64,000 nucleotides of DNA from Candidatus Nitrohelix vancouverensis (GTDB taxonomy: Bacteria > Nitrospinota > Nitrospinia > Nitrospinales > VA-1): contig CP048620.1 of NCBI GenBank assembly GCA_015698305.1, positions 1,948,557 through 2,012,556 of the forward strand, in the 5' to 3' direction. Made by a program: the position numbers and the translations under genes. Each line of letters starts with the position of its first letter. Within the stretch, counting starts at the first letter, position 1. The notes under the pieces were generated by a model. The model saw only the letters and a list, made by a program, of their open reading frames with translations. It searched no databases and was not told the DNA's origin. Positions 46,394 to 55,009 of this stretch are shown in pieces.

Positions 46394-47346
46394 GTTTCCT
46401 CAACGTGAAATCGAACGATGAAATCGCCGCGTTTCTTACCCCATAAAATCGCCGCGCCTTGTCCCGAGATTCTAAATTCTTCCCCTGTCAACGTGCCTTC
46501 TTCGACCTGAATGGTTTTCGTTGAATTGAGCATTTCCACTTCCACCGGGCCGCCTTCTTCGGCCAATTCTCGCGAGATAAAAACTTCGGAGTAAATATCA
46601 TTCATGACCCGCTTCAGGGTCGGGTGTTTGATGGTGCAGATTTTTAGATGTAAATCGCCGGGAGGTCCGCCATTTTTACCGTCGCCGCCTTTTTGGTCCA
46701 GCTTGAGGGTGTACTGGTCGGCGACGCCGGGCGGGATTTTCACTTCAATGGTGACGGACTTGATCACTTGTTTTTTACCGCCGCATTCCTCGCAGGGTTT
46801 TTCTGTTTCTTCATCGACGCCGCTTCCGGCGCAATCCGCGCAGTTCACATATTTGTCATAGCTGTAGGTGATCTTGCCGCCGAGCGCAACGGTCGGTAGG
46901 TCGACATCAACCATGAATTGCAGGTCGAAGCCTGCCGTCGGAGCGTTTGGGTCGGGAGCCTGTTCTTCCTCGCGAGGCGGCGGCGGTCTGCGCGCGCCTT
47001 CAAAAGGGTCCTGGTGAAAGCCGCCGCTTCGGTTAGAACGATTCGAGCGATTCGAACCGAAATCGCTGTAGCCGTAACCTTTGAATCCGGAGCCGGGGCC
47101 GCGTCCGCCGGGCTGGGTTTCGCGGGAGCGTTCGTAGACGCGATCCTGGTCGTAGGTGGCTCTTTTTTTATCGTTGCTTAAAACTTCGTAGGCTTCGGCG
47201 ATGATTTTAAACCGGTCTTCCGCCTGCTTGCTGTTGTTGTTGGTGTCGGGGTGGTATTTAAGAGCCAGCGTGCGGTATTTCTTTTTGATTTCCTTGGCGG
47301 TCGCTTTGGCGGTCACGCCTAGAATTTTATAGTAATTTCTTGCCAT
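46390..47346 (-). CDS. DnaJ-family co-chaperone
   Basis: A 318-residue Hsp40. The J domain (1-70) has the HPD motif (KYHPDTNNN). A Gly/Arg/Ser-rich linker follows (about 75-120), then the C-terminal substrate-binding barrels from about 135. The zinc region has only two of the usual four CxxCxGxG modules (CADCAGSG and CEECGGK), so it is between type I (DnaJ) and type II (CbpA). There is no dnaK or grpE here. It lies downstream of an unassigned membrane protein and upstream of the FliF-tail-like gene. Confidence 0.9.
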   Translation of the reverse strand: MARNYYKILGVTAKATAKEIKKKYRTLALKYHPDTNNNSKQAEDRFKIIAEAYEVLSNDKKRATYDQDRVYERSRETQPGGRGPGSGFKGYGYSDFGSNRSNRSNRSGGFHQDPFEGARRPPPPREEEQAPDPNAPTAGFDLQFMVDVDLPTVALGGKITYSYDKYVNCADCAGSGVDEETEKPCEECGGKKQVIKSVTIEVKIPPGVADQYTLKLDQKGGDGKNGGPPGDLHLKICTIKHPTLKRVMNDIYSEVFISRELAEEGGPVEVEMLNSTKTIQVEEGTLTGEEFRISGQGAAILWGKKRGDFIVRFHVEET

Positions 47347-47381
47347 TTATCTGATGGGATTTCTGTACGCGTTGAGAAGGA

Positions 47382-48095
47382 TCAAGCAGGCTCTTCATTT
47401 GGATTCGTCAGTTGATAGATCATTCTATCCCGTTCGATTCGGCTTTTAAAAGGATAAAACTGATACTTGAGCCGGAATTTTAAAATTTCCGTCTGACAGG
47501 GGCCGCTGGGCTTTGCCAGAACGATACGGAAACCGTCTGAACTGAGCTTTTCGATTCGTTGTAAATCGACCAGGAGGTAGCTTTGTCGCGTCAGAGCCCC
47601 GTTGAATTCGAGGCGTCCCTTTGATGCATGAAGATAACCCGCATCAAAAAATACGGGGCTCAAACCGACACCAAATCCGGCAGGGCGACTCCAGGCCAGA
47701 CAGATTGCGAATAGCGCGCTCTCTCCGGGCAACCGCAATTCGGGATACTTGCGCGCGACTTGTTTATGAAACAGCGAGAATGTGAAATCGAACCAGCGCA
47801 AGGCGACGGCGAAGCAGAACATCAGATTGAATACGAACAGCAATCGATTTTCGAGGATGATGAAATAAACCATACCAGCCAAGGCGGCGGCGAGGGCCAG
47901 ACTGAGGAGCGCGTTGATCGTTCGTAGGCTACGAGAGAGTCTGAGGAGGGGGCGACCCTCTCGGGGCTGGGAACGCCCTAATCTATAAGCTCTGTGTAAT
48001 TGAAAGGTGGTCCACAGTCCCAGAAGCGCGGCCAGTCCCGTTTTCGGTGAAATGAAAAGGAGCAGGAGAAATGCGATGAAGAGGGTTTCCAACAT
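47382..48095 (-). CDS. Unassigned membrane protein
   Basis: A 237-residue protein. There are about three or four membrane helices in the N-terminal half (residues 3-30, 62-85 and 88-105), then a soluble C-terminal half with a strand pattern (YLHASKGRLEFNGALTRQSYLLVDLQRIEKL) that resembles a PH-like or small beta domain. I do not recognise the family. It is the first gene of a three-gene minus-strand unit with the DnaJ-family and FliF-tail-like genes. Confidence 0.78.
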   Translation of the reverse strand: MLETLFIAFLLLLFISPKTGLAALLGLWTTFQLHRAYRLGRSQPREGRPLLRLSRSLRTINALLSLALAAALAGMVYFIILENRLLFVFNLMFCFAVALRWFDFTFSLFHKQVARKYPELRLPGESALFAICLAWSRPAGFGVGLSPVFFDAGYLHASKGRLEFNGALTRQSYLLVDLQRIEKLSSDGFRIVLAKPSGPCQTEILKFRLKYQFYPFKSRIERDRMIYQLTNPNEEPA

Positions 48096-48176
48096 GGCGG
48101 TTTTTATTTGATTCTGTTCAATCGGGTGTATAATTCAAGTAATCAAATTAAGTCTTAAGAATGAAAGGGTTATGTT

Positions 48177-48716
48177 TTGAGCCTGAAGCTTCCAAAAACC
48201 CTGGAAACATATAATCTCTACGCTCTGCTGGGCTTGGAAAATTTCGCCGGTCCCAAAGAACTCAAGCAGGCGTTTTGCCGTATTGCCCTGGAGCATCACC
48301 CCGACCGGCTCGCAGACCCAAAAAAATACCCTCATCAGTTCATTCTCGCGGCGCAGGCCTACAAGATTTTGCGCGACGAGGCTTTACGTAAAGAATATAA
48401 CAAAAGCCTGTTCCAGAAGCGCGCTAATGGCGCAGGCTTCAAGAGCGAGGAATTTTTAAGGCAGAGGCGAAAATCGCACAAGCGGGTGTATTCGCAACGC
48501 GCGCACACCGATCATGATTACAGCCGCTTCGTGACGGAATGCCGGGAGAATTTTTATCAGTTCCTGAAGAATCCGCAAAAGGCGAAAGTGTCTCCTAAAT
48601 TTTATAATGAGACGGACATGAAAAACGGAGAATTCGAAGATTTCGTAGAGTCGTGTCGCGGCGGGTTTCAGGATTTTATCAATTCCGTACCGCGCGTGAA
48701 AAAAGAAATCCGCTGA
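48177..48716 (+). CDS. J-domain protein
   Basis: A 179-residue protein. The N-terminal J domain (about 10-80) has HPD in ALEHHPDRLADPKKYP; the rest is a basic helical region with no zinc modules. Its domain order (J domain, then helices) resembles HscB, but the C-terminal domain does not clearly match. TTG 48177 is the start, seven bases after AAGGG; an ATG five bases earlier is out of frame. It is divergent from the DnaJ-family unit, so two J proteins lie back to back. Confidence 0.85.
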   Translation: MSLKLPKTLETYNLYALLGLENFAGPKELKQAFCRIALEHHPDRLADPKKYPHQFILAAQAYKILRDEALRKEYNKSLFQKRANGAGFKSEEFLRQRRKSHKRVYSQRAHTDHDYSRFVTECRENFYQFLKNPQKAKVSPKFYNETDMKNGEFEDFVESCRGGFQDFINSVPRVKKEIR

Positions 48717-48765
48717 TCCTTCGGCGAGGCGAATGGAATTCATTATTTCAGAAAAGGTAAATCTC

Positions 48766-49284
48766 ATGAAAGCTCTGGCGTTGTTTGGGATGTTTGTTTT
48801 AGCGACGGCGTTTATCGGTTGTTCCCACCCGATTTCGCAAGGGCTACGCGATACGCTGGACCCTGCCTTGACTTTTGATGTTTTGAACAAGGAAGCGAAA
48901 CTGCATCTGGGAAGCCGTGTGATGTTGGGCGGAGAGATTGTCGAGACGCGAATTTTGAATGAAGGTTCCGAAATCGAGCTGGTGCAAAAGGATTTGGATT
49001 GTCTCGGCTACCCTGAGACGGGCGATAGCAGTCAGGGACGGTATATTTTTAAATCCTCAAAATTTTTGGAGCCTCAGATTTATAGCAAAGGACGTCGCAT
49101 TACGGGAGTGGGCACGATTCGAGCCTCCCACACTGGAAAAGTGGGAGAGGCGGCTTATGATTTTCCCGTGATCGAGTTGGAGGAATTGCATCTCTGGGAA
49201 GAATACAGCGCGCCTGTGAACCCTTATTTGGATCCCTTTTATTATCCTTCCTACCGATCCCCCTTTCTTTACCGGACCTGGTAA
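48766..49284 (+). CDS. Slp-family outer-membrane lipoprotein 1
   Basis: A 172-residue lipoprotein. The signal peptide has lipobox FIGC (Cys19). The mature part has the Slp fold marks: LGSRVMLGGEIVETR, GRYIFKSSKFLEPQIYSKGRRITGVG and FPVIELEELHLWE. E. coli Slp is a stress- and stationary-phase-induced outer-membrane lipoprotein. A Pro/Tyr-rich tail follows. ATG 48766 fits the signal peptide and lies eight bases after AAAAGG. The second Slp gene begins with no gap. Confidence 0.9.
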   Translation: MKALALFGMFVLATAFIGCSHPISQGLRDTLDPALTFDVLNKEAKLHLGSRVMLGGEIVETRILNEGSEIELVQKDLDCLGYPETGDSSQGRYIFKSSKFLEPQIYSKGRRITGVGTIRASHTGKVGEAAYDFPVIELEELHLWEEYSAPVNPYLDPFYYPSYRSPFLYRTW

Positions 49285-49767
49285 ATGATTGCGGTTCGCT
49301 GGTTTTTTTTATTGGCGTTTGCGCTTGTTTCCTGCGCGCCGTTTCATCTCAGCGAATGGATTGACCAGAAGGAAGAAGCGTCGTTTGAAGAGATCAAAGC
49401 CAGCGAGGCGTCCTTTAAAGGCAAAGTGGTCGTCTGGGGCGGCACGATGGTCGCTCACGGTGTGGACGCGCAAGGAAACTGGCTGGAGATGGTTCAGCGT
49501 CCGCTTGATTTGAATTGGCGTCCTCTGCTGAACGATGAATCTTCGGGACGCTTTCTTGTGTATTTCAAATCCGGCGAGATTGATTTGAAAGAAGTCCGCG
49601 AGGGTCGTCTGGCAACTTTTGCGGGGATGGTGGCTCAAGGCCAGACACGGACTCTGGGTCAGCGCGCCTATGAGTATCCTGCGCTGGATTACCGCGATCA
49701 TCATTTCTGGAGTCCCCGATCCAATCCAGGTTTTCGATTTCATTTCGGTCTGAACGCGTCTTTCTAG
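49285..49767 (+). CDS. Slp-family outer-membrane lipoprotein 2
   Basis: A 160-residue lipoprotein. The signal peptide ends in lipobox LVSC (Cys17). The body (FKGKVVVWGGTMVAHG, GRFLVYFKSGEIDLKEVREGRLATFAGMV, YPALDYRDHHFW) is an Slp relative but diverged from its neighbour. It starts directly after the first gene's TAA, so the two are translated together. Confidence 0.88.
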   Translation: MIAVRWFFLLAFALVSCAPFHLSEWIDQKEEASFEEIKASEASFKGKVVVWGGTMVAHGVDAQGNWLEMVQRPLDLNWRPLLNDESSGRFLVYFKSGEIDLKEVREGRLATFAGMVAQGQTRTLGQRAYEYPALDYRDHHFWSPRSNPGFRFHFGLNASF

Positions 49768-49877
49768 CAATCCATCGCGGGGTATTCTTGTGGATTATTT
49801 TCTTTGACTCCCGATTTTAAAGGAGGACAATAGAAGTAGGATCTCTGGACCACGCATCATCGGCGCTAAGGATCGCT

Positions 49878-52289
49878 ATGCAGACTGCGGAACCCAAATC
49901 TATCGGATCGTCCCTGTCAGGCCTGAAGAGCAAGTTGATTCGGGTCATGATCATCGTAGGCGCCTTGCCGCTCATTTTGGCGATGGTCATCGCTTACATT
50001 CAGGGGCATAAATCTCTGGAGGGCGTCATCGGCGCCAGTTTCAAGGCGCTGTCCTACGAGACATCCACCAAGATTGACTTCTACCTGAAAGAAGAAATCG
50101 CCAAGAATCTCCGCCTGGCGATGCACCCCACCCTGGTTCTTTTTGTTGAAGAACAAAATCGATTGCTCGACGGTTTCTCCAAATCAGAAATCACCAATTT
50201 CCTAGCTTATCATGGCACGGAGTGGGACGTCTTGAGGCAAAAACATTCTCAGGCCAATGAAAGCGCGGCGGATCGCATTCTGCTCAGTTTTCTCAAAGGT
50301 TCGTCCTCTTCGACGATGGCTACGCGGGCGATGTTTGTTACGGATGCGCGCGGCGCCTTGATCGCCAGCATCAATTCCGTTCCGGATTATTATTATCCAA
50401 ACTACTCGATTGAGAAATTTCCATTTCAGGAGAATATCTCTCCTGGTTTCATTGGCGGACTGACCCTGGACCCGCGCCTGGATGAATATGTCTTTCACAT
50501 GGCATTTCCGCTGATACGACATGACAAAAAGATTGGCATGTTTCACAGGATTTATTCTGCGAAAGAATATTTTTCTGCTTCCATCGAACCGGTGTTGTTC
50601 GGCGATACAGGGCATGTGATGCTGATCAACTCCGCCGGAGTTGTGATCGATTGCCCGATATTGCCAACCGGATTTCAATTGGCGAACCCCGGACTTGTTA
50701 AGAGCGTTACAGGGGAGGAGCCTGGCTGGGCGCAGACCCAGGGCAATGGTCATGGCAGTCAGGAGGTTTCGATCATCGGTTATTCCCCCTTGATGGTCAG
50801 TAATAAAATCATCAAGGCTTCGTCTGGCGAAGAGTGGTTCACCTTTGCATGGCAGGCGTCTGATGAGTTGTTTGCGCCGACAGAAAAATTGTTTGTCTGG
50901 ATATCCGCCGCTGGTTTTCTGTCTCTTCTGCTGATTGCCGCGATGGGGTCGATCGCCGCGGACAAGGTGGTCAAGCCGATCAAGGTTTTGCAATCCGCCA
51001 CAGCGCGCATTGGGCGCGGTGAGAATGTGGATACCTTGCACATTAAAACCGGCGATGAAATAGAGATGCTGGCCAATGAAATCAATTCCATGAACCGTAT
51101 GTTGCGCCAGTCTTTTTCTGGCCTGGAAAATCAGGTGCGGGAAAAATCACTTGAAGTGATTCAGATGAAAGAATACACGGAAAGTATTTTGATGAGCGTT
51201 CCGGACGTTGTCATGATACTGAATCAATTTCATGCGATTGAATACGTCAATATTTCCTTTGAACGCCTGCTGAATTTGTCGGGCAAGGAAGTCATCGGCA
51301 AACTTTTGGCCCAGGTCGACCCGAAAAATGAGCAGGCCTGGAATGTGTTGAGCCACAGTCTGGAGCGTTACGTTCGCTTGTCCACTTCCCCCGGTAACGC
51401 TCGTAAAGAACCCGAAGGGTTCTTTGACTACGTCGCTAAAGATCCATTGGTTCAGAGAGATGGCAAGCAGTCTTCAGAAAGCGAGGCGGTGATTAAACTG
51501 GGAGATCGTTTTTTTGCCTACCAGTTCTTTGACGTTTCGATACTGGGGCCGGGCAACCATCGCATCGGCGTCATTATGAAGGAAGTGACGGAACAAAAAA
51601 ACCTTCAGGATCAACTGGCGCTTGCTGAGAAATTGTCGGGTCTGGGCACGTTGGCGGCGGGTATAGCGCATGAAATGAACAATCCTCTGTATTCGATCAT
51701 GGGCTACACCGAGGCGATTCTCGATGAGCAGGACCCGAAGACAGTTAAAACGTATGCGAGCAAAGTGCTGGAGCGGGCCAAGCACATGGCTTCTATCATT
51801 CTCAACTTGTCCGGCTACTCGCGGTCTGGGATGGCGGACAAGGCGAAGCCGGTAGACATCAACGAACGTCTGGAAGGGGCCTTGGATATTGCCATCCTTG
51901 CGACTTATTCGGATGATATTGAGTTGATCAAGGATTGTGAAAAAACCCCGATGGTGAATGCGAAACCGGAGGAGATCCAGCAGGTTTTTGTGAATATCAT
52001 TCGTAATGCGGTGCAGGCGATGGACGGCAAGGGCCGCTTGACGATTCGCACCAGAGAATTGAATAATCAAGTGGTGGTGACGATTCAGGATACGGGGCCG
52101 GGCATTCCCCAGGAGTTTTTGTCCAAAGTTTTCGATCCTTTCTTTACGACCAAAGAGCAGGGCAAGGGGACTGGATTGGGCTTGAATATCGTGCACAAGA
52201 TTGTTGAAAAGTATGGCGGAAAAATAGAGATCGAATCGCCGGCTGGCGGCGGAGCCACCTTTGTCATTTCTTTCCCTGTAGCGCCCTGA
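49878..52289 (+). CDS. Sensor histidine kinase with dCache, HAMP and PAS domains
   Basis: An 803-residue kinase. The membrane helices are near 20-42 and 335-358; the roughly 290-residue loop between them is a dCache-like periplasmic sensor. A HAMP domain follows (VVKPIKVLQSATARIGRGE), then PAS (about 430-570). HisKA has H598 in GIAHEMNNPLYSIMGY (NtrB-like). HATPase has NIIRNAVQAM, DTGPGIP and GTGLGLNIVHKIV. A receiver-only regulator gene follows after 360 bases and is its likely partner. The ligand is unknown. Confidence 0.94.
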   Translation: MQTAEPKSIGSSLSGLKSKLIRVMIIVGALPLILAMVIAYIQGHKSLEGVIGASFKALSYETSTKIDFYLKEEIAKNLRLAMHPTLVLFVEEQNRLLDGFSKSEITNFLAYHGTEWDVLRQKHSQANESAADRILLSFLKGSSSSTMATRAMFVTDARGALIASINSVPDYYYPNYSIEKFPFQENISPGFIGGLTLDPRLDEYVFHMAFPLIRHDKKIGMFHRIYSAKEYFSASIEPVLFGDTGHVMLINSAGVVIDCPILPTGFQLANPGLVKSVTGEEPGWAQTQGNGHGSQEVSIIGYSPLMVSNKIIKASSGEEWFTFAWQASDELFAPTEKLFVWISAAGFLSLLLIAAMGSIAADKVVKPIKVLQSATARIGRGENVDTLHIKTGDEIEMLANEINSMNRMLRQSFSGLENQVREKSLEVIQMKEYTESILMSVPDVVMILNQFHAIEYVNISFERLLNLSGKEVIGKLLAQVDPKNEQAWNVLSHSLERYVRLSTSPGNARKEPEGFFDYVAKDPLVQRDGKQSSESEAVIKLGDRFFAYQFFDVSILGPGNHRIGVIMKEVTEQKNLQDQLALAEKLSGLGTLAAGIAHEMNNPLYSIMGYTEAILDEQDPKTVKTYASKVLERAKHMASIILNLSGYSRSGMADKAKPVDINERLEGALDIAILATYSDDIELIKDCEKTPMVNAKPEEIQQVFVNIIRNAVQAMDGKGRLTIRTRELNNQVVVTIQDTGPGIPQEFLSKVFDPFFTTKEQGKGTGLGLNIVHKIVEKYGGKIEIESPAGGGATFVISFPVAP

Positions 52290-52652
52290 TTTCTTTCTCA
52301 GAGCAAAATAACGCTAGAAGCATTCCTTCCTGAAGAGAATCGCTAAAAAAATCCAATTTTATAAATTAATTTTTTTTAATATCTCCTTCCCTTGTGGCTC
52401 TGTTTTTTTAAGTTATTGAAATTATTGATATTATTGTTGTTTTTGTGAGGGGTTCTGGAGCCGGATTTTGTTTTGAAAAAGTGGCGAAAATTTTTCGTTG
52501 GCCTAGATTAGATACATAGGGTATCGGGAGGCGCATTGCAGTAGCTTCCTCCCCTCTCCGCAACGAGAGGGTTATATCGAAGCGATTCGATGGTTGTGAG
52601 AGGAAAAATGCAAGGCGCTGATCTAACAATAATTTTAATCAAGGAGTTTAAA
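52290..52652. other. Intergenic region between the kinase and receiver genes
   Basis: No gene. It is AT-rich, with a stem-loop at 52552-52571 (CCCTCTC/GAGAGGG, six-base loop) about 80 bases before the receiver gene and no T-run after it. The spacing suggests the regulator has its own promoter, but I found no clear one. Confidence 0.45.
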
Positions 52653-53075
52653 ATGTCTTTAATGGATGAAACTTCCAGCACCAAGGGTAAAATTCTGATC
52701 GTTGACGACGAAGCAGATGTACGAGAAGTTCTAAAGCTCCACCTGGCGGCGGGTAAATTTTCTGTACTGGAAGCGTCGAACGGTGAAGAGGCGATCACTT
52801 TGATGAAGATGGGGTCCAATCTGGTTCAGGTTGGTTTGATCATTTGCGACATTCGCATGCCCAAAGTCAACGGCATCGACGCGATCAATTACATTCGAAG
52901 CAATGCCCCGTCCATTCCGATTCTCGTCATCACGGGTTACCCGGACACCAATTTAGCGGTATCGCTTATGGAAAAGGGCGTTAAAGGCTATTTGGTCAAA
53001 CCGGTGGAAAAAGACGTTCTCTTAAAGAAGGTCAAGGAAGTGTTTGAGGCGCCGCAGGATTTCCAATACGCCTGA
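52653..53075 (+). CDS. Single-domain response regulator
   Basis: A 140-residue receiver domain with no output domain. The acidic pair D18-D19, phospho-acceptor D66 (IICDIRMPKVNG), the Thr in VITGYP and Lys in YLVKP are all present. Receiver-only proteins act in phosphorelays or by direct binding, as CheY does. AAGGAG is six bases before ATG 52653. It lies next to the kinase at 49878 and ends at a strong terminator. Confidence 0.93.
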   Translation: MSLMDETSSTKGKILIVDDEADVREVLKLHLAAGKFSVLEASNGEEAITLMKMGSNLVQVGLIICDIRMPKVNGIDAINYIRSNAPSIPILVITGYPDTNLAVSLMEKGVKGYLVKPVEKDVLLKKVKEVFEAPQDFQYA

Positions 53076-53156
53076 TTGGCGCTTGTGGGTGTGAATTGAT
53101 TTGTTGACGTTTGAAGCAGGCCGTTCGATTCCCACAAATCGATTCAGGAAGGGGGA

Positions 53157-53186
53157 GGGGCTGGCGCAATGCCAGCCCCTTTTTTT
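53157..53186 (+). terminator. Terminator after the response regulator
   Basis: GGGGCTGGC/GCCAGCCCC with a five-base loop and seven T. Confidence 0.92.
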
Positions 53187-53209
53187 CTATTTGATCTGTT
53201 GGCGTTTAT

Positions 53210-54004
53210 TCAAAGCGCGTCGAAACTGACCTCGCCGCAATCAAAGGCCCGACGTTGGCCGTTTGTTGTGTCCAATAAAAGTTTGCCCTGTTCATCCAAT
53301 CCGATCGCGGTTCCTTCGACAGGAACTTTTCCTGTCATCAAGCTCACGGTTTTACCAATCATTCCGCATAATTGAGTCCACTCTTCGAACAGGATTTTTT
53401 CGCTGTTATTTTCCAGCAAGTCCAGTTTTGATTCCAGGGATTGAATCATTGCCGCCAGAATAACGTTGCGGTCGTGAATCTGTTGAGTTTCCGCTTTCAG
53501 GGAAGTGGCTATCCTTTCAAGCTCGCCGGAGAAATTTTCCCGCTCGTGGTTGACGTTGATTCCGATGCCAATGATGGCGGCGCGATCTCCTGATTGAGTT
53601 TGCGCAAATTCGCAAAGGATGCCGCTGACTTTTTTCTGATTCAATAAAACATCATTCGGCCATTTCAATGTCGCGTCGACCTTTGCCGTTGCGCGAAGAC
53701 TCTCGGCCACGGCGACGCCAGCGGCGAGCGTGAGTTGCGGGTAAGCATCCACAGCGATGCGGGGGCGAACAAGAATCGAGCAATAAATCCCGCACCCGGG
53801 CTTCGAATACCAGTTTCGCCCCAGCCTCCCGCGTCCCTGGGTCTGGGAGTCGGCTAAAAATACCGTTCCAGAAGGCTCAGCCTCCTGAAATGCTTTTTTT
53901 GCCCATACATTGGTCGATTCGGTCTCGGATTTTAGAAGAATTTTCCGTCCGAGGGATCGGGTTGACAAGCGCTGTATAATGATTTCTGGTTGAATTATAG
54001 ACAC
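53210..54004 (-). CDS. birA: Biotin-[acetyl-CoA-carboxylase] ligase
   Basis: A 264-residue ligase that attaches biotin to the biotin carboxyl carrier protein via biotinyl-AMP. It has GRGRLGRNWYSKPG (adenylate-binding loop), LKWPNDVLLNQKKVSGILCE and the small C-terminal SH3-like part. It lacks the N-terminal helix-turn-helix of E. coli BirA, so it should be a ligase only, not a repressor. It faces the regulator gene across the terminator. Confidence 0.95.
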   Translation of the reverse strand: MSIIQPEIIIQRLSTRSLGRKILLKSETESTNVWAKKAFQEAEPSGTVFLADSQTQGRGRLGRNWYSKPGCGIYCSILVRPRIAVDAYPQLTLAAGVAVAESLRATAKVDATLKWPNDVLLNQKKVSGILCEFAQTQSGDRAAIIGIGINVNHERENFSGELERIATSLKAETQQIHDRNVILAAMIQSLESKLDLLENNSEKILFEEWTQLCGMIGKTVSLMTGKVPVEGTAIGLDEQGKLLLDTTNGQRRAFDCGEVSFDAL

Positions 54005-54194
54005 GAGGGTCGGTTTTATTTTGAGTAAAATGGCGGAATAATTGTCCCTGTAACGATTTGTCAGGTATTATGACTCAAAATTCATATAAAAAAAGATTGA
54101 ATTAAAAGTTAAATACTGATAAAAAACATTGTCCAAAAAAACATTGGGGCCCCAGACCAATCTGGTTTTAGAAAATTAAAAAGGAGAGTTTTGG

Positions 54195-54317
54195 ATGAAA
54201 AGACTGGCTGTATGTATAGCTCTATTTGCGATGTTGGCAGTTTTTGCTTCGGGATGCATGGAACAAGCTTGCTGGGAAGGTCACTGCAAAGAGGAATTTT
54301 CTCCGAAGCCTGAGTAA
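54195..54317 (+). CDS. Small lipoprotein (40 residues)
   Basis: ATG 54195 lies eight bases after AAGGAG, and TAA is at 54315-54317. A signal peptide ends in lipobox FASGC (Cys21), leaving a mature chain of only 20 residues (with two more Cys: EQACWEGHC). Such tiny Cys-rich lipoproteins resemble entericidin-like peptides in design, but no sequence match is claimed. A strong stem-loop follows 46 bases downstream. Confidence 0.75.
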   Translation: MKRLAVCIALFAMLAVFASGCMEQACWEGHCKEEFSPKPE

Positions 54318-54363
54318 AGGTTTTTTGTCCTGCCTTTCCACAGGTTTGGCGCTTGATATTTAT

Positions 54364-54416
54364 GTCCCTCCCCCGGGCCGCAGGATCGTCCTGCGGGATA
54401 GGGGGAGGACTCTTTT
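54364..54416 (+). terminator. Large stem-loop terminator after the small lipoprotein gene
   Basis: CCGCAGGA-TCG-TCCTGCGG sits inside outer arms GTCCCTCCCCC/GGGGGAGGAC, followed by TCTTTTCTTT. The T-run is broken but the stem is very strong. Confidence 0.7.
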
Positions 54417-54470
54417 CTTTGCTAATGGAAGGGAGCTTGTTGAATTCCCTTTTATTTCCCTCCCCGCCGC

Positions 54471-54501
54471 TTGACAAGGCTTCCCTATAAAGCGCTAAAA
54501 T
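54471..54501 (+). promoter_or_regulatory. Candidate promoter of the radical SAM operon
   Basis: TTGACA (54471-54476), a 19-base spacer and TAAAAT (54496-54501). The -35 is perfect; the spacing is long. Confidence 0.45.
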
Positions 54502-54650
54502 ACCCTTCAGTTCCCTTTGAATTGTTGAGTTTGCGAAACCATGTCGTTTTTCGCTGGCTTTCGACCTCTTTTTGTCTTTCAATGGGCAATCCGAGTTTGA
54601 CGATTCGTCGCATTAATCATTTTTGAGTATTTGAGGAAGGCGAGCAAGTT

Positions 54651-54974
54651 ATGGAGCAATTTGCAATTACGGTAGAAGATGTTCGCGAAGCTCAGGATAG
54701 TTTCAAAGCGGGCATGACCCAGCATGAAGGTAAAGAATTTCAGGAAGCGATCGAAAGTTTCAAAAAGACTTCGTCGATACACGCTCCTGAAGGGCATCTT
54801 GAAGAATTGCAGAAGAAACTGAGAGCTGGAAAATTCAAGTTGCAACAGGAAAGCATCGCTTACATGGGTTGCGCCGCAGTGCATCTGAGTCATCTGGTAC
54901 AACAGTTGGACGAGGACCAGAAGGAACAGGTTCCCGTCGATTCGCAGTTGACTGAGGTGTTCAAAGGTTGGTAG
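54651..54974 (+). CDS. Unassigned 107-residue helical protein, radical SAM operon
   Basis: A soluble protein, helical throughout, with a TPR-like helix pair (FQEAIESFKKTSSIHAPEGHLEELQKKLRAG) and a second helical half holding the only Cys (YMGCAAVHL). AGGAAGG is ten bases before the ATG. Its stop lies about 35 bases before the radical SAM start, so they are co-transcribed. I recognise no family; it may be a partner or carrier for the enzyme. Confidence 0.75.
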   Translation: MEQFAITVEDVREAQDSFKAGMTQHEGKEFQEAIESFKKTSSIHAPEGHLEELQKKLRAGKFKLQQESIAYMGCAAVHLSHLVQQLDEDQKEQVPVDSQLTEVFKGW

Positions 54975-55009
54975 GCGATCACTCACACCTTTTTGCGGAG
55001 GAGTTCATT

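Larger units (their letters stand above)
54318..54650. other. Intergenic region before the radical SAM operon
   Basis: No gene. It holds the terminator at 54364 and the promoter at 54471, leaving a leader of about 140 bases before the first gene of the operon. Confidence 0.5.

Noticed and set aside
54195-54317. Toxin-antitoxin (entericidin-like) pair
   Set aside because: Only one small lipoprotein gene is present and no second gene adjoins it; the resemblance is only in design.
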